Assembly: GCA_963766365.1 (NCBI GenBank)
Contig: CAVXZK010000006.1
Coordinates: 1 to 64,000 of the forward strand
Direction: 5' to 3'
Source: JALORV01 sp963766365
GTDB taxonomy: Bacteria > Pseudomonadota > Gammaproteobacteria > Burkholderiales > Burkholderiaceae_F
Length of the DNA: 64,000 nt
Shown: piece after piece, positions 19,835-29,242 of the stretch
How the letters are laid out: each line of letters opens with the position of its first letter
Position numbering within the stretch: the stretch's first letter is position 1
Translations under genes and position numbers: made by a program
The notes under the pieces: generated by a model
What the model saw: the letters and a program-made list of their open reading frames with translations, nothing else
Database searches by the model: none
What the model was told of the DNA's origin: nothing

Positions 19835-19862
19835 AAAAAAAATCCCCACTTTCGCGGGGATT
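19835..19862 (-). terminator. Terminator of the TPR lipoprotein gene
   Basis: A 7-bp stem (AATCCCC with GGGGATT, 8-nt loop) is followed on the minus strand by T8. It lies 44 bases after the lipoprotein stop. The stem is symmetrical, but the T run is on the minus-strand side. Confidence 0.75.
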
Positions 19863-19905
19863 AAATTCTTGAAACATTGACTATATGTTGATCTTGTTCA
19901 ACCGA

Positions 19906-20904
19906 TCACGGAAAATATTTCCTTGAACTGTTCTGATTATCATATTTATATTCGAGATAGGCCAGTTTTGTACCCGGAGGGACTTTGAAGACCAACAGCC
20001 CATTGACCATCGGATTGGCATCATTCAACAGCTGATTTTCAAGACTTTTTCCCTTAAGAAAAATATTCATCATATCCTTATCCATCGGGTAGCTCGTGCC
20101 ATCAAGGCCGACCAGGTGGAAACGGTCCACATCTAGATTTGCCGGAGTTGGGAGATAATTCTTAATTGTAACATCAAAGATCAACTGATTTTCCTGTTGT
20201 CGTTTATCTGCGATGGCCAACGAAACCTGATCACGGTAATTAAGCACCGAAATGGTTTTCTGACGAATCTTGGTCAGCAGATCGACCAGATCTTTGTCAT
20301 TCGGATCAATATCAGACGCTTTCTTAACATAATATTCGGAGATAAAATAATAATCCACATCCCGCATCTTCTGGGCTTTTCGATATGAATCGTACGCCTT
20401 GGATTTCATATCCTCAAAATTGTCACGGCGGAATTTTTGCATCAGGGAATCAACGGCTGCATTAGTGGAATCCAATGCCTGTGCTTTGCGCAGATTGGTC
20501 AGGGCTTCACTCAGATTGCGGTCTTTTTCCATGTCGTTGGCTGGTACCGCATTCATATAACCTTCTGCCAAGGCTGCAAGAATATTTGAATAGAGCCGGG
20601 TAAATTCATCGGAGGGATTATCGGACATAAATTCGACGGCTTTCTTGATATTACCGGCAAAACTCTGGATATTGCGCGTTTTGCCGAAAAGTTCCTGACC
20701 ACGCAGCATATATGAAAGGGCGATTTTCTCGTCGATGGACTTACTGTTCTTGGGTTGTTCCTTTTTCAATGCCGAATAAAGCCGGATGGCCAGGGTATAA
20801 TCACCGTTTTGAAAGGCCTGTTCGGCTTCAGCCATTGGGTCGGAACCGCATTGCCAGATCACCACGGCCAGCAGTAAGATAAGGCAACTCTGTAAAATCT
20901 TCAT
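19906..20904 (-). CDS. TPR-containing lipoprotein
   Basis: ATG 20904 has AGGGA at a suitable distance. The signal peptide ends in a lipobox, VVIWQC, so the mature protein starts at Cys19 and is lipid-anchored. Residues about 25-200 are helical repeats of the TPR kind (AEAEQAFQNGDYTLAIRLYSAL; ALTNLRKAQALDSTNAAVD). Residues about 235-330 look like an immunoglobulin-like beta domain (NQLIFDVTIKNYLPTPANLDV, GLLVFKVPPGTKLAYLEY), similar to DUF4352-type telokin-like folds. The likely location is the periplasmic face of a membrane. The function is unknown. It has its own terminator and is transcribed alone. Confidence 0.75.
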   Translation of the reverse strand: MKILQSCLILLLAVVIWQCGSDPMAEAEQAFQNGDYTLAIRLYSALKKEQPKNSKSIDEKIALSYMLRGQELFGKTRNIQSFAGNIKKAVEFMSDNPSDEFTRLYSNILAALAEGYMNAVPANDMEKDRNLSEALTNLRKAQALDSTNAAVDSLMQKFRRDNFEDMKSKAYDSYRKAQKMRDVDYYFISEYYVKKASDIDPNDKDLVDLLTKIRQKTISVLNYRDQVSLAIADKRQQENQLIFDVTIKNYLPTPANLDVDRFHLVGLDGTSYPMDKDMMNIFLKGKSLENQLLNDANPMVNGLLVFKVPPGTKLAYLEYKYDNQNSSRKYFP

Positions 20905-21399
20905 AATATCCCTCATATATTTTTAGAAAAATCTATGGATAGATTTAATATTACTATTGACTATGGTCACATTATAATCTGGTTTGGTGCTCAGTCTTTG
21001 ATATTCGGAAAATATCCCTCTAACTATAATAAAAAACGATAATCTAGATCCTATATTGATATTTATTCACAGATCAGAAGGATTATGTTAATTATATTTT
21101 CATAAATTTAAACAATATAAAACATTACTGTAGTATTAGTTAACATTTCTTTAGATTATTTATATTTAGTATATATTTTTTCTTGATTTAAAACATTTTC
21201 AAAAATATATTTCAGATCACGAAGAGAGATTTGATTTGGTCTGGTAACTTCATCAGATATTTCTTTGCTGAGGAATTTTTAGCGACCCGAGCTGAAAAAA
21301 ATGGTTTCCCAAACCACATTATAAATAGTTTTTTTTTGTTTGTTATTTTTTGCATCTGACAATTAACCGAGTTCAAATAAGTATTATTAAAGGGAGGTG
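20905..21399. other. AT-rich divergent intergenic region
   Basis: About 495 bases of very AT-rich sequence separate the leftward lipoprotein gene from the rightward multicopper oxidase gene. There are many TATATTT-like strings, so promoters cannot be picked with confidence. I see no coding frame and no clear hairpin. Confidence 0.45.
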
Positions 21400-21420
21400 A
21401 TGCGTTTGATTGCCCGTTGA
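21391..21420 (+). promoter_or_regulatory. Strong Shine-Dalgarno with short leader frame before the multicopper oxidase
   Basis: AGGGAGGTGAT at 21391-21401 is the best ribosome site in the window, but it lies nearly 90 bases before the Tat signal. It could start a six-codon leader (ATG 21400, MRLIAR, stop 21420) or a TTG start at 21410 that is in frame with the oxidase and adds 26 residues. A second site, GGGGGA, sits directly before ATG 21488. Confidence 0.4.
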
Positions 21421-21487
21421 TATTTCTTTTGTTTATTTATTTTTATTAATTCAACCAACCATGAATGATTCAAATTGGGGGAATCAG

Positions 21488-23781
21488 ATGAAGAGAAGAG
21501 ATTTTATGAAGACCGCGGGTTTGACCGGCGCCGCTTTGCTTCTGCCCTGGAAGTTAGACACGCGGAAGCTGTATGCACAAATTGCGGGTGGGACGCTTGA
21601 TCCAGGTAGTGTCGGCAAATACGAACTTCCGCTAATCAAACCGCCGGCAATGCCCGGAAAATTCAGCAGACGAAAGGCAAAGTATGATATTGCTGTCAGA
21701 CAATTCCAGCAACAAATTCTGCCCTCGCCTCATCCGGTGACTACAGTCTGGAGTTACGGTTCACGAAAACATCCGCAAACGTTTAATTATCCCGCCTTTA
21801 CGATTGAGAATACCTGGAATATGCAAACCCAGGTCCAATGGCGGAATGAATTAGTCGATCCCATGGGCAATTTTTTACCGCATATCCTTCCGGTGGACCA
21901 GACCCTGCACTGGGCGAATCCGCCGGGTGGATTGGCCGGACGTGACCGGCGTGGATCAGATCCCACACCTTATCTGGGCCCGGTACCGCTCGTCACCCAT
22001 GTCCACGGAGCACATACGACCGAAGAAAGCGATGGATATGCGGAAGCCTGGTATTTACCGGCAGCAAATAATATTCCCGCGGGTTATGCTTCAACCGGAA
22101 CATTTTTCGATTATTTCAACACCAAATACGGAAAGGGATGGATGCCGGGTACCGTTTCATTTAAGTATCCCAACGACCAGCCAGCCACAACGCTTTGGTA
22201 CCATGATCATACACTGGGCATGACAAGACTAAATGTATACGCCGGACCGGCCGGTTTCTGGCTGATCCGCGGCGGACCCAATGATCTTGATCTTGGCTAT
22301 GTCGCACCGGGGGTTGGTGATGATCCTTTCGGTGAATACACCGAAATCCCGATTGTGATTCAGGATCGTTCTTTTAATGCTGATGGTTCGCTTTTCTATC
22401 CGGATAATCGTGCTTTCTTTGAGGGATTGGATCCTGCCCAGCTGCAGATTCCGTTTATTCCGGACATCGCCTGCGATGGCCTGCCAAGTGATGTCTCACC
22501 GATCTGGAATCCGGAATTTTTCGGCAATATGATGGTGGTCAACGGCCGCACCTGGCCCTACCTGGAAGTCGAGCAACGCCGTTACCGCTTCCGTTTGCTG
22601 AACGGCTGTAACTCCCGTTTTCTGATTTTGAAAACCGATAACGGAATGCCTTTCTATCAGATCGGTGGTGATCAGGGATTTCTACCTGCCACGGTTCAGC
22701 TCAATGAGCTGCTCATGGCCCCGGCTGAACGAGCGGATGTGATTATGGATTTCACAAATATTCCTGTCAATACAGAGATTATCCTTCAGAATCTGGGTCC
22801 GGACGAACCTTTTGGTGGGGGAGTTCCGGATGATGACTTTGATGCAGCAGATTCTGCCAGCACAGGTCAGGTAATGCAATTCCGTGTCAAAGCAGCCACG
22901 AGTACAGATAATTCGATTCTACCGGCAACCCTGCCAGCATATCCCGCCCTGGCAACGCCACTATTACGCGTATAGTGTCACTCAATGAAGAAGAATCGGC
23001 AAGCGTCAGGGCAAGCGAAGACGCTGCCGGAAATGTTGTTTTGGATTGTTCAACCGGTGAGGTTTTCGGACCGACTTCAGCCCTCCTGGGCACGTTGAAT
23101 CCTGATGGTACCGGAAATCCTCTGCTCTGGATGGATCTGATCACGGAAAATCCCGCTCTCGGTACCAGCGAGATATGGGAGATCCACAATTTTACGGCCG
23201 ATGCACATCCAATTCATGTACATCTGGTCCACTTTGAAGTGGTCAATCGGGAGGATGCTGACGGAAATGTCCGTCTCCCCGAAGCCTGGGAGACCGGTCC
23301 GAAAGATACAGTGATTTCGTATCCGGGTGAAATTACCCGCATAAAGATGCTGTTCGACTTGCCAGGATTCTACGTATGGCACTGCCATATTGTCGAGCAT
23401 GAGGATAACGAGATGATGCGGCCGTACCATGTCGGACCAATTCCGCCAAATGCACCGGCACAGAAGCGGAAAGTCGACATTGCAAAAGCCGCTGGCGTCG
23501 CGACCACGTTTGAACTCAAACAGAACTATCCCAACCCGTTCAACCCGTCAACCACGATTAATTTCCGGTTGCCGTCTGACGAGCGGGTGGTTCTGAAAGT
23601 GTACAACAGCCGCGGCCAGCTGGTCAAATCACTGATCGACCGCAATTATGCTTCCGGTACCCACTCTGTCTCCTGGGATGGCACCAACGATCGCGGCAGA
23701 TCCGTGGCCAGCGGTGTTTACATCTACCGGATCAAAGCCGGGAAATACACCAAATCGGTCAAAATGAACCTGGTGCGATAA
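21488..23781 (+). CDS. Multicopper oxidase, Tat signal and T9SS sorting domain, one frameshift
   Basis: The joined frame has 764 residues. It opens with a twin-arginine signal (MKRRDFMKTAGLTGAALLL). Copper ligands are present in all four expected places: VTHVHGAHT, LWYHDHTLGM, HPIHVHLVHF and VWHCHIVEHEDNEMM (His-Cys-His plus axial Met). It is closest to the CotA/bilirubin-oxidase branch, which oxidises phenols, bilirubin or metal ions and reduces O2 to water. The C-terminal 90 residues are a Por-type sorting domain (QNYPNPFNPSTTINF ... GVYIYRIKAG). One base is missing near 22955-22961; restoring it gives 765 codons. Tat export fits a cofactor-loaded enzyme. Surface display by T9SS is inferred. 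Confidence 0.85.
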
Positions 23782-23815
23782 TATTCACCATTTGTTCATT
23801 TTACCTGTCGCCCAT

Positions 23816-23844
23816 AAAAAGGCTGCCCAAAAGGCGGCCTTTTT
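23816..23844 (+). terminator. Terminator of the multicopper oxidase gene
   Basis: A 12-bp stem (AAAAAGGCTGCC with GGCGGCCTTTTT, one G-U pair, 5-nt loop) ends in five T. It begins 35 bases after the stop codon. Confidence 0.8.
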
Positions 23845-23882
23845 CCTTTTAACCTTTTCCCTTAACCTTTTACCTTTTCCGG
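23845..23882. repeat. Pyrimidine-rich 7/8-nt periodic repeat
   Basis: Units of the form CCTTTTN are repeated five times with slight length changes directly after the terminator. It belongs with the other heptad repeats in this window. Confidence 0.5.
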
Positions 23883-23968
23883 TCACCTGAGACGTCGTTG
23901 AAAAAATAAACATAAAGTCCGTATAGATCTTTCCGATTATATTAGATAACAAAATACACAGGCCGGAA

Positions 23969-24319
23969 GTGAAATTACACCAGGAAAAATTTGAACTGAT
24001 CGAATCATTTGAAGACTATATCAACCGTGGTGGAGATATTCTCTCCTTCGCCGATTATTATAATACAACCAATTATACCGAGGACTTAAATCCGGTAAAG
24101 GAAGTGATTATCCTGGGTCTGTGCGAAGAATATGCCCGGGTCGGAGAATATGACCGTATTTTTCAGATTCTTAATGCGGTGTTTAGCCTGGAAAAATGGA
24201 AGATGGACAATTTTAAACGATTTATGGCCTGTGTCGAGGATTCGGAAATTCTAGGTCCTCTCTATAAGAGCATCTTTAACCTTTACGAAAACTGCAAAAA
24301 CTATATCAAGTGTTCATAA
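23969..24319 (+). CDS. Hypothetical protein, 116 residues
   Basis: The frame starts at GTG 23969 with only GGCCGGA upstream as a weak ribosome site. The product is acidic, helical and cytoplasmic (no signal or membrane segment), with several aromatic residues (SFEDYINRGGDILSFADYY) and Cys in GLCEEYARVGEYDRIF and ENCKNYIKCS. The EEYARVGEYDRIFQILNAVF segment looks like one TPR-like helical hairpin. I recognise no family. It follows the oxidase terminator, so it is probably a separate transcript. Confidence 0.5.
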   Translation: MKLHQEKFELIESFEDYINRGGDILSFADYYNTTNYTEDLNPVKEVIILGLCEEYARVGEYDRIFQILNAVFSLEKWKMDNFKRFMACVEDSEILGPLYKSIFNLYENCKNYIKCS

Positions 24320-24606
24320 TTTCTGCCACCTTACCCTTCATTTCAATCACCTTTCAAAATTTTTTACTGCAATTTTGATTTCCCCATGCGGATGATTATA
24401 TTATCTTCATACTTACCTTTTTTTGCACAATAGATATATCGTTCAGCACAAATAGATTAACATAGTCTGATTGAGGAACCTTTGACGGGACGTCTGCTAT
24501 TCGCGGTGTTTTTAATTCCCGGTCAATTGCATTCATCATGATAAGCGGTTCATTAATCACGGATTCCAAGCGGGAGGAGCATTCGATCTGTCAATTATAT
24601 TAATTT

Positions 24607-26022
24607 ATGGGAAACCGTATGGGCATGAAGTACCCGTTTGACCTTACAGATCAAGAGAAATCATCCCTTACTCTGCATGATGGTGACCGGGTGGGCGTGA
24701 TCGGGGGTGGTCCTGCCGGCTCGTTTTATACCTATTTTCTTTTGGAAATGGCGCAGCGAGTAGGTCTCGACCTGAGGGTCGATATCTATGAAAATCAGGA
24801 TTTTTTTCGACCCGGACCGGGTGGGTGTAATATGTGTGGGGGCATTGTTTCCGAATCGCTTGTCCAGATGCTGGCTACCGAAGGGATCAACCTCCCGCCC
24901 GGTATCATTCAACGTGGTATTGATTCCTACCAATTACATACCGATGAAGGGAGTGTCAATATTGCAGCGCCGCTTCAGGAAAAACGGATCGGAGCGGTTC
25001 ATCGCGGCGCCGGCCCACGTGATGCAACCGAAACCCGCTGGGGCAGCTTTGATGGTTTTCTTCAGATTCTGGCTATCGAAAAAGGGGCTTTTTTGCACAA
25101 ACACAAGGTCAATGAAATTCTGTGGCAGGATAACAAACCGCAAATCCGCAATGAAAATGGCGGATTACAGACATTTGACCTGCTTGCCGTAGCGGTAGGG
25201 GTAAATACCACCGCTCTCGATCTGTTTAAAGAAATGAATATCGGATATGTGCCCCCAAGAATGACCAAAACATTAATTCGTGAATATTTTCTGGGTGAAG
25301 AAATAGTCAATCGTTGGCTCGGACATACCATGCATGTCTATCTTCTGGAAATTCCAAATGTTGAGTTTGCCGCTATAATTCCCAAGGGCGACTATGTCAC
25401 GCTCTGTTTGCTGGGTGAGGATCTGAATAACGACACCCTGCAAATATTTCTGAACAATCCTGAGGTACGTAATGTTTTTCCGCCTGAGATTAATCTGGAG
25501 ACCGGATCCTGCCGCTGTCTGCCCAGAATGAATATCAGCGGTTCTTCACGCCCGTTTGGCGACCGGATAATCTTTATAGGAGATTGCGGGGTAACACGGT
25601 TATACAAGGATGGTATCGGAGCAGCTTATCGGGTGGCCAAATCGGCTGCTTCAACAAGCGTTTTCCAAGGGATAAATGCGGAAAGCTTTGAAAAATATTA
25701 CTGGCCTGCTTGTAGAAAGATTCTATGGGATAATCGCGTTGGAAAACTTGTCTTTTTGGTTTCAAGCCTGATTCAAAAATTTGCACCCGCACGGCGGGCT
25801 GTAACAAAAATGATCATCCGAGAGCAGAAAACAGGCCGGAAACCTATGATGAGCAGCGTTCTATGGGATATGTTTACCGGAAGCGCCAGTTATGTAGAAA
25901 TCTTCCTACGCACGCTTCACCCGGTATTTGTGTTTAATTTACTGCGATACACGATGTTATCATTATTCAAATCCTCTCGTCCTCAAAAAGAGAAAGGGCC
26001 AAAATGGGTTCTGGAGAATTAG
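24607..26022 (+). CDS. FAD-dependent oxidoreductase, geranylgeranyl-reductase-like
   Basis: The protein has 471 residues. An FAD-binding Rossmann motif GVIGGGPAGSFYTYFLLE lies at about residue 30, later followed by the second FAD motif FIGDCGVTRLYKDGIGAAYR near residue 325, as in geranylgeranyl reductases and related flavin monooxygenases. A cysteine pair (GGCNMCGGIV) stands near residue 75, as in archaeal GGR-type enzymes. The substrate is likely an isoprenoid or quinone-like lipid, but this is inference. The C-terminal 100 residues contain hydrophobic stretches that may attach it to the membrane. Start ATG 24607 is tentative; ATG 24619 is an alternative. The next gene overlaps it by 19 bases. 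Confidence 0.75.
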   Translation: MGNRMGMKYPFDLTDQEKSSLTLHDGDRVGVIGGGPAGSFYTYFLLEMAQRVGLDLRVDIYENQDFFRPGPGGCNMCGGIVSESLVQMLATEGINLPPGIIQRGIDSYQLHTDEGSVNIAAPLQEKRIGAVHRGAGPRDATETRWGSFDGFLQILAIEKGAFLHKHKVNEILWQDNKPQIRNENGGLQTFDLLAVAVGVNTTALDLFKEMNIGYVPPRMTKTLIREYFLGEEIVNRWLGHTMHVYLLEIPNVEFAAIIPKGDYVTLCLLGEDLNNDTLQIFLNNPEVRNVFPPEINLETGSCRCLPRMNISGSSRPFGDRIIFIGDCGVTRLYKDGIGAAYRVAKSAASTSVFQGINAESFEKYYWPACRKILWDNRVGKLVFLVSSLIQKFAPARRAVTKMIIREQKTGRKPMMSSVLWDMFTGSASYVEIFLRTLHPVFVFNLLRYTMLSLFKSSRPQKEKGPKWVLEN

Positions 26023-26417
26023 GTAGAACGTATCGGGATGGTGATCTGATTATTCAGGAAAACGAACTTGGTAACTGTATGTATGTCATACAGGAGGGTG
26101 AAGTCGAGGTTTTTCAGAATAAGAACGGCAAAGAATCCCGTCTGGCAATATTAAAAACCGGTGATTTTTTTGGTGAGATGGCCATCTTTGACAACGTGAA
26201 ACGATCTGCCAGTGTCCGTGCCCATGGTGAAGTCCGTGTCATCACTGTCGACAAAAAGAACTTTCTCAGGAGGATCCACGAAGATCCTTCGCTTGCTTAT
26301 CATGTCGTGCAAACCCTTTCCCAACGAATTCGCGAACTGGATAAGGTACACACACGTATAAAGGTGAAGGACCGCCGGAACTGGGATTCCCGCCCTGAAT
26401 CTTTTAAAACAATTTAA
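26004..26417 (+). CDS. Stand-alone cyclic-nucleotide-binding domain protein
   Basis: The 137-residue protein is a single Crp-like beta-barrel (GDLIIQENELGNCMYVIQEG, TGDFFGEMAIFDNVKRSASV) with a helical tail but no DNA-binding domain. The cassette FFGEMAIFDNVKRSASV keeps the Gly-Glu and Arg expected for cyclic-nucleotide binding. The gene starts inside the 3' end of the flavoprotein gene (19-base overlap), so the two are made together; it may act as a regulatory or anchoring partner of that enzyme. Confidence 0.8.
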   Translation: MGSGELGRTYRDGDLIIQENELGNCMYVIQEGEVEVFQNKNGKESRLAILKTGDFFGEMAIFDNVKRSASVRAHGEVRVITVDKKNFLRRIHEDPSLAYHVVQTLSQRIRELDKVHTRIKVKDRRNWDSRPESFKTI

Positions 26418-26558
26418 AGACACCTGTAATTCAAGCCTACCGACACCCGGGCAGAGTTCAGGCCGGTTTTTGCGCTGCCTCATGATAGGCCATAAAACAT
26501 CCTTTCAGCTATAAAATACCGGTGTTTGTATCCAATTTTAAAATAATAAAAAAATCGC

Positions 26559-26586
26559 TTGACTATTGTTGTATATTGTGTAATAT
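26559..26586 (+). promoter_or_regulatory. Candidate sigma70-type promoter for kamA
   Basis: TTGACT (26559-26564) and TAATAT (26581-26586) are separated by 16 bases, and the kamA start is 63 bases downstream. This fits a housekeeping promoter, although promoter rules in this lineage are not known to me. Confidence 0.4.
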
Positions 26587-26648
26587 ATGCGCCGATTTTA
26601 CATGTATTTATAAATTGAGAAAAACCTCAAGAGAAAGGTAAATCCGAT

Positions 26649-28007
26649 ATGAAAATCTTAATAACAGAGGAGGAAAACGATGAACCTCCGCCCCTGTCCA
26701 ATGAAGGAGAGTCTTCGTCTTCATCTATTGTAGCACCTGTTACCTCTATTTACCCGCTTACCCATACCAGTAAGCCTATCCCGGTTCAAACCCGTAACAA
26801 AATCATTTTCAAAAAATATAGCAAAACCCCCGCTAAACGAATTGCAACTGCAAAATCGCCCTCTGAATTTATTATCAGTCCCGTCGTCTCTGAATTCCGC
26901 CGGCGTTTTTATCCGGAATCAACCGAGCAGCAATGGAACGACTGGCGTTGGCAATTGAGGAACCGCATAAAGGATCTGAGCACGCTGGAAAATATTTTAC
27001 AACTATCTGATTCCGAACGCTCCGCGATTTCAGCCCACTCCGGTCCACTGCCAGGTTCAATCAGCCCCTATTATGCCAGTTTGATTGATCCCCTCGATCC
27101 CGATAATGGCTTACGCCGCACCGTGGTCATGGTATCCAGGGAGAACGAGATATCGCCTTCCGAAGCTGATGATCCACTGGATGAAGATATGGATTCGCCG
27201 GTTCCGGGGCTGGTTCACCGCTATCCTGACCGGGTCCTTTTCCTGGTCACCGGATTCTGTGCGGTGTACTGCCGATACTGCACCAGATCACGTATGGTCG
27301 GTAACCAGGGTGGTGAGTACCGGTTCAGCATGAGCCAATGGGAGGGTGCCATCGAATATATCAAAGCACACCCTGAAATAAGGGATGTACTTTTGTCCGG
27401 TGGCGATCCGCTGACCCTGGCAGATGAGAAACTCGAGTGGCTTTTATCGAGACTGCGCCGTATTCCGCATGTGGAATTTATCCGCATCGGCACCAAAGTC
27501 CCGGCAGTACTACCTCAGCGGATTACCACCGGACTACTCAATACGCTGCGGCGCTATCACCCTTTGTGGTTAAGCATCCACTTTACCCATCCCGACGAGC
27601 TGACTCCAGAAGTTGCGCAGGCCTGCAACAGACTGGCCGATGCCGGTATCCCTTTAGGCAGTCAGACTGTTTTGCTCAAAGGGATAAATGACAATGTTGA
27701 AACCATGAAGCGCCTGTATCAGGGTCTCCTTAAAATCAGGGTTAAGCCTTATTACCTCTACCAATGTGATCCTGTTGCCGGTACGTCGCACTTCAGGACC
27801 TCCGTTGATAAAGGTCTGGAAATTATCGCCGGTCTCCGAGGTCATACGACCGGGTATGCTGTGCCCACATTTGTGATCGATGCACCGGGCGGTGGCGGAA
27901 AAGTACCGCTGTTACCAGACACAATTGCCGGAAGAGACGGTGATGACTTGTTATTGCGCAATTATACCGGTGAGATTTACCGTTATCCGGATCCATTGTC
28001 CGAGTGA
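26649..28007 (+). CDS. kamA: Lysine 2,3-aminomutase family radical SAM enzyme (KamA/AblA-like)
   Basis: The enzyme would convert L-lysine to L-beta-lysine with S-adenosylmethionine, a 4Fe-4S cluster and PLP. The 452 residues include the cluster motif FCAVYCRYCTRSRMVG (CxxxCxxC) near residue 205, GGDPLTLADEKLEWLL (SAM-binding GGD), PLGSQTVLLKGINDN, and the PLP/substrate region near YYLYQCDPVAGTSHFRT and FVIDAPGGGGKVPLLP. The length and the last motif favour KamA over the shorter EF-P enzyme EpmB. The first 75 residues are proline/serine-rich and look disordered. AAAGG lies about ten bases before the ATG. It precedes the ATP-grasp operon by 118 bases in the same direction, which suggests beta-lysine is a building block there. 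Confidence 0.88.
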   Translation: MKILITEEENDEPPPLSNEGESSSSSIVAPVTSIYPLTHTSKPIPVQTRNKIIFKKYSKTPAKRIATAKSPSEFIISPVVSEFRRRFYPESTEQQWNDWRWQLRNRIKDLSTLENILQLSDSERSAISAHSGPLPGSISPYYASLIDPLDPDNGLRRTVVMVSRENEISPSEADDPLDEDMDSPVPGLVHRYPDRVLFLVTGFCAVYCRYCTRSRMVGNQGGEYRFSMSQWEGAIEYIKAHPEIRDVLLSGGDPLTLADEKLEWLLSRLRRIPHVEFIRIGTKVPAVLPQRITTGLLNTLRRYHPLWLSIHFTHPDELTPEVAQACNRLADAGIPLGSQTVLLKGINDNVETMKRLYQGLLKIRVKPYYLYQCDPVAGTSHFRTSVDKGLEIIAGLRGHTTGYAVPTFVIDAPGGGGKVPLLPDTIAGRDGDDLLLRNYTGEIYRYPDPLSE

Positions 28008-28025
28008 CCGTTATAATGGAAAATC

Positions 28026-28075
28026 AGGAATGCGGGATGAGGGATGATTCGGTAGGCAGGTGGCGGTAGGCAATT
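28026..28075. repeat. 7-nt periodic repeat between kamA and the ATP-grasp operon
   Basis: G-rich heptads such as GCGGGAT, GAGGGAT, GTAGGCA and GGTGGCG run through this short gap. It resembles the other heptad repeats, but with its own unit sequence. Confidence 0.45.
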
Positions 28076-28125
28076 GTGTTTTATTTAGTTTTATTTATTT
28101 TAATTTAGGGAACATTGGAACTATC

Positions 28126-29242
28126 ATGTTAATTGGATTGACATATGATCTGCGTCAGGATTATCTGGATCTTGGATTCAGTGAGTTGGAAACCGCCGAG
28201 TTTGATCGTCCTGATACGATTGATCATATTGAAAAAACCTTAAATCTATTGGGGTATAAGACCAATCGGATCGGAAACATCTGGAATCTTACGCATCGCC
28301 TGGCTACAGGTGACCGATGGGATATGGTATTCAATATCGCAGAAGGATTGTATGGCATCAGCCGGGAAGCACAGGTACCTGCGTTGCTGGAGGCGTATAA
28401 TATACCCTTTACGTTCTCGGATCCGCTGATATTATCGCTGACACTGCACAAGGGGTTGGCAAAACGTATTTTCAGGGACCTGGAAATCCCAACACCAGAC
28501 TTTGGTGAAATAGAACGTGAAGAGGATCTTGATCAATTCACGTTACCTTTTCCCCTCTTTGCCAAGCCGATTGCCGAGGGAACCGGAAAGGGTATCGATG
28601 CAACATCGCGAATTCAGGATCAATTTGAATTGAAGGAAGTATGCACCAGGTTTCTGAAGACCTTTCAGCAACCGGTACTGCTTGAATCCTATCTTCCCGG
28701 CAGAGAATTTACCGTGGGTATTGTCGGTACCGGGGCGAATGCGCACTCGGTAGGCGTTATAGAGGTGATTTTACTCGATACCGCTGAACGGCATGCGTAT
28801 TCCTATGTAAACAAAGAAAAATGCGAGGAACTCGTCGAATATCGTAAAGTGTCCGATGGCGAAGCACTAAAGGCCGAGGAGACTGCACTTGCGGCCTGGC
28901 GTGGTTTGGGCTGTCGTGACGGCGGGCGGGTGGATCTGCGTAGCGACACCAGTCGGTGTTCCTAATGTTATGGAGATTAATCCGCTTGCCGGAATGCATC
29001 CCGATCACTCAGATCTGCCGATCATATGTAAGTTATACGGTCTATCCTACAGAAAACTTCTTCAGATGATCATGGATAGCGCCATGAGCAGATATGACCA
29101 GGCTCATAAGAAGATTCAGGTTGGACAGCCAAATACAATTATAAAACCCTTGAACGGTCGAGTCAATAACCGGCGGGTTCTAAGATCCGTTCAATCTTTA
29201 CGAAACGTCATCGGATGGCCATGTCCAAAAAAAATCGTTTGA
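28126..29242 (+). CDS. ATP-grasp ligase, D-Ala-D-Ala ligase-like (first copy), one frameshift
   Basis: The joined frame has 371 residues. It shows an N-terminal domain (MLIGLTYDLRQDYLDLG), the ATP-binding PLFAKPIAEGTGKGIDATS near residue 145, LLESYLPGREFTVGIVG, and the metal-binding end DLRSD ... GVPNVMEINPLAG, with the Glu and Asn ligands intact. An extra base, most simply in CC 28949-28950, breaks the frame; removing it gives 372 codons. These enzymes activate a carboxylate with ATP and join it to an amine. The second ATP-grasp gene, the GNATs and KamA suggest a short acylated peptide rather than D-Ala-D-Ala for the cell wall. The stop overlaps the next gene's start. Confidence 0.8.
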
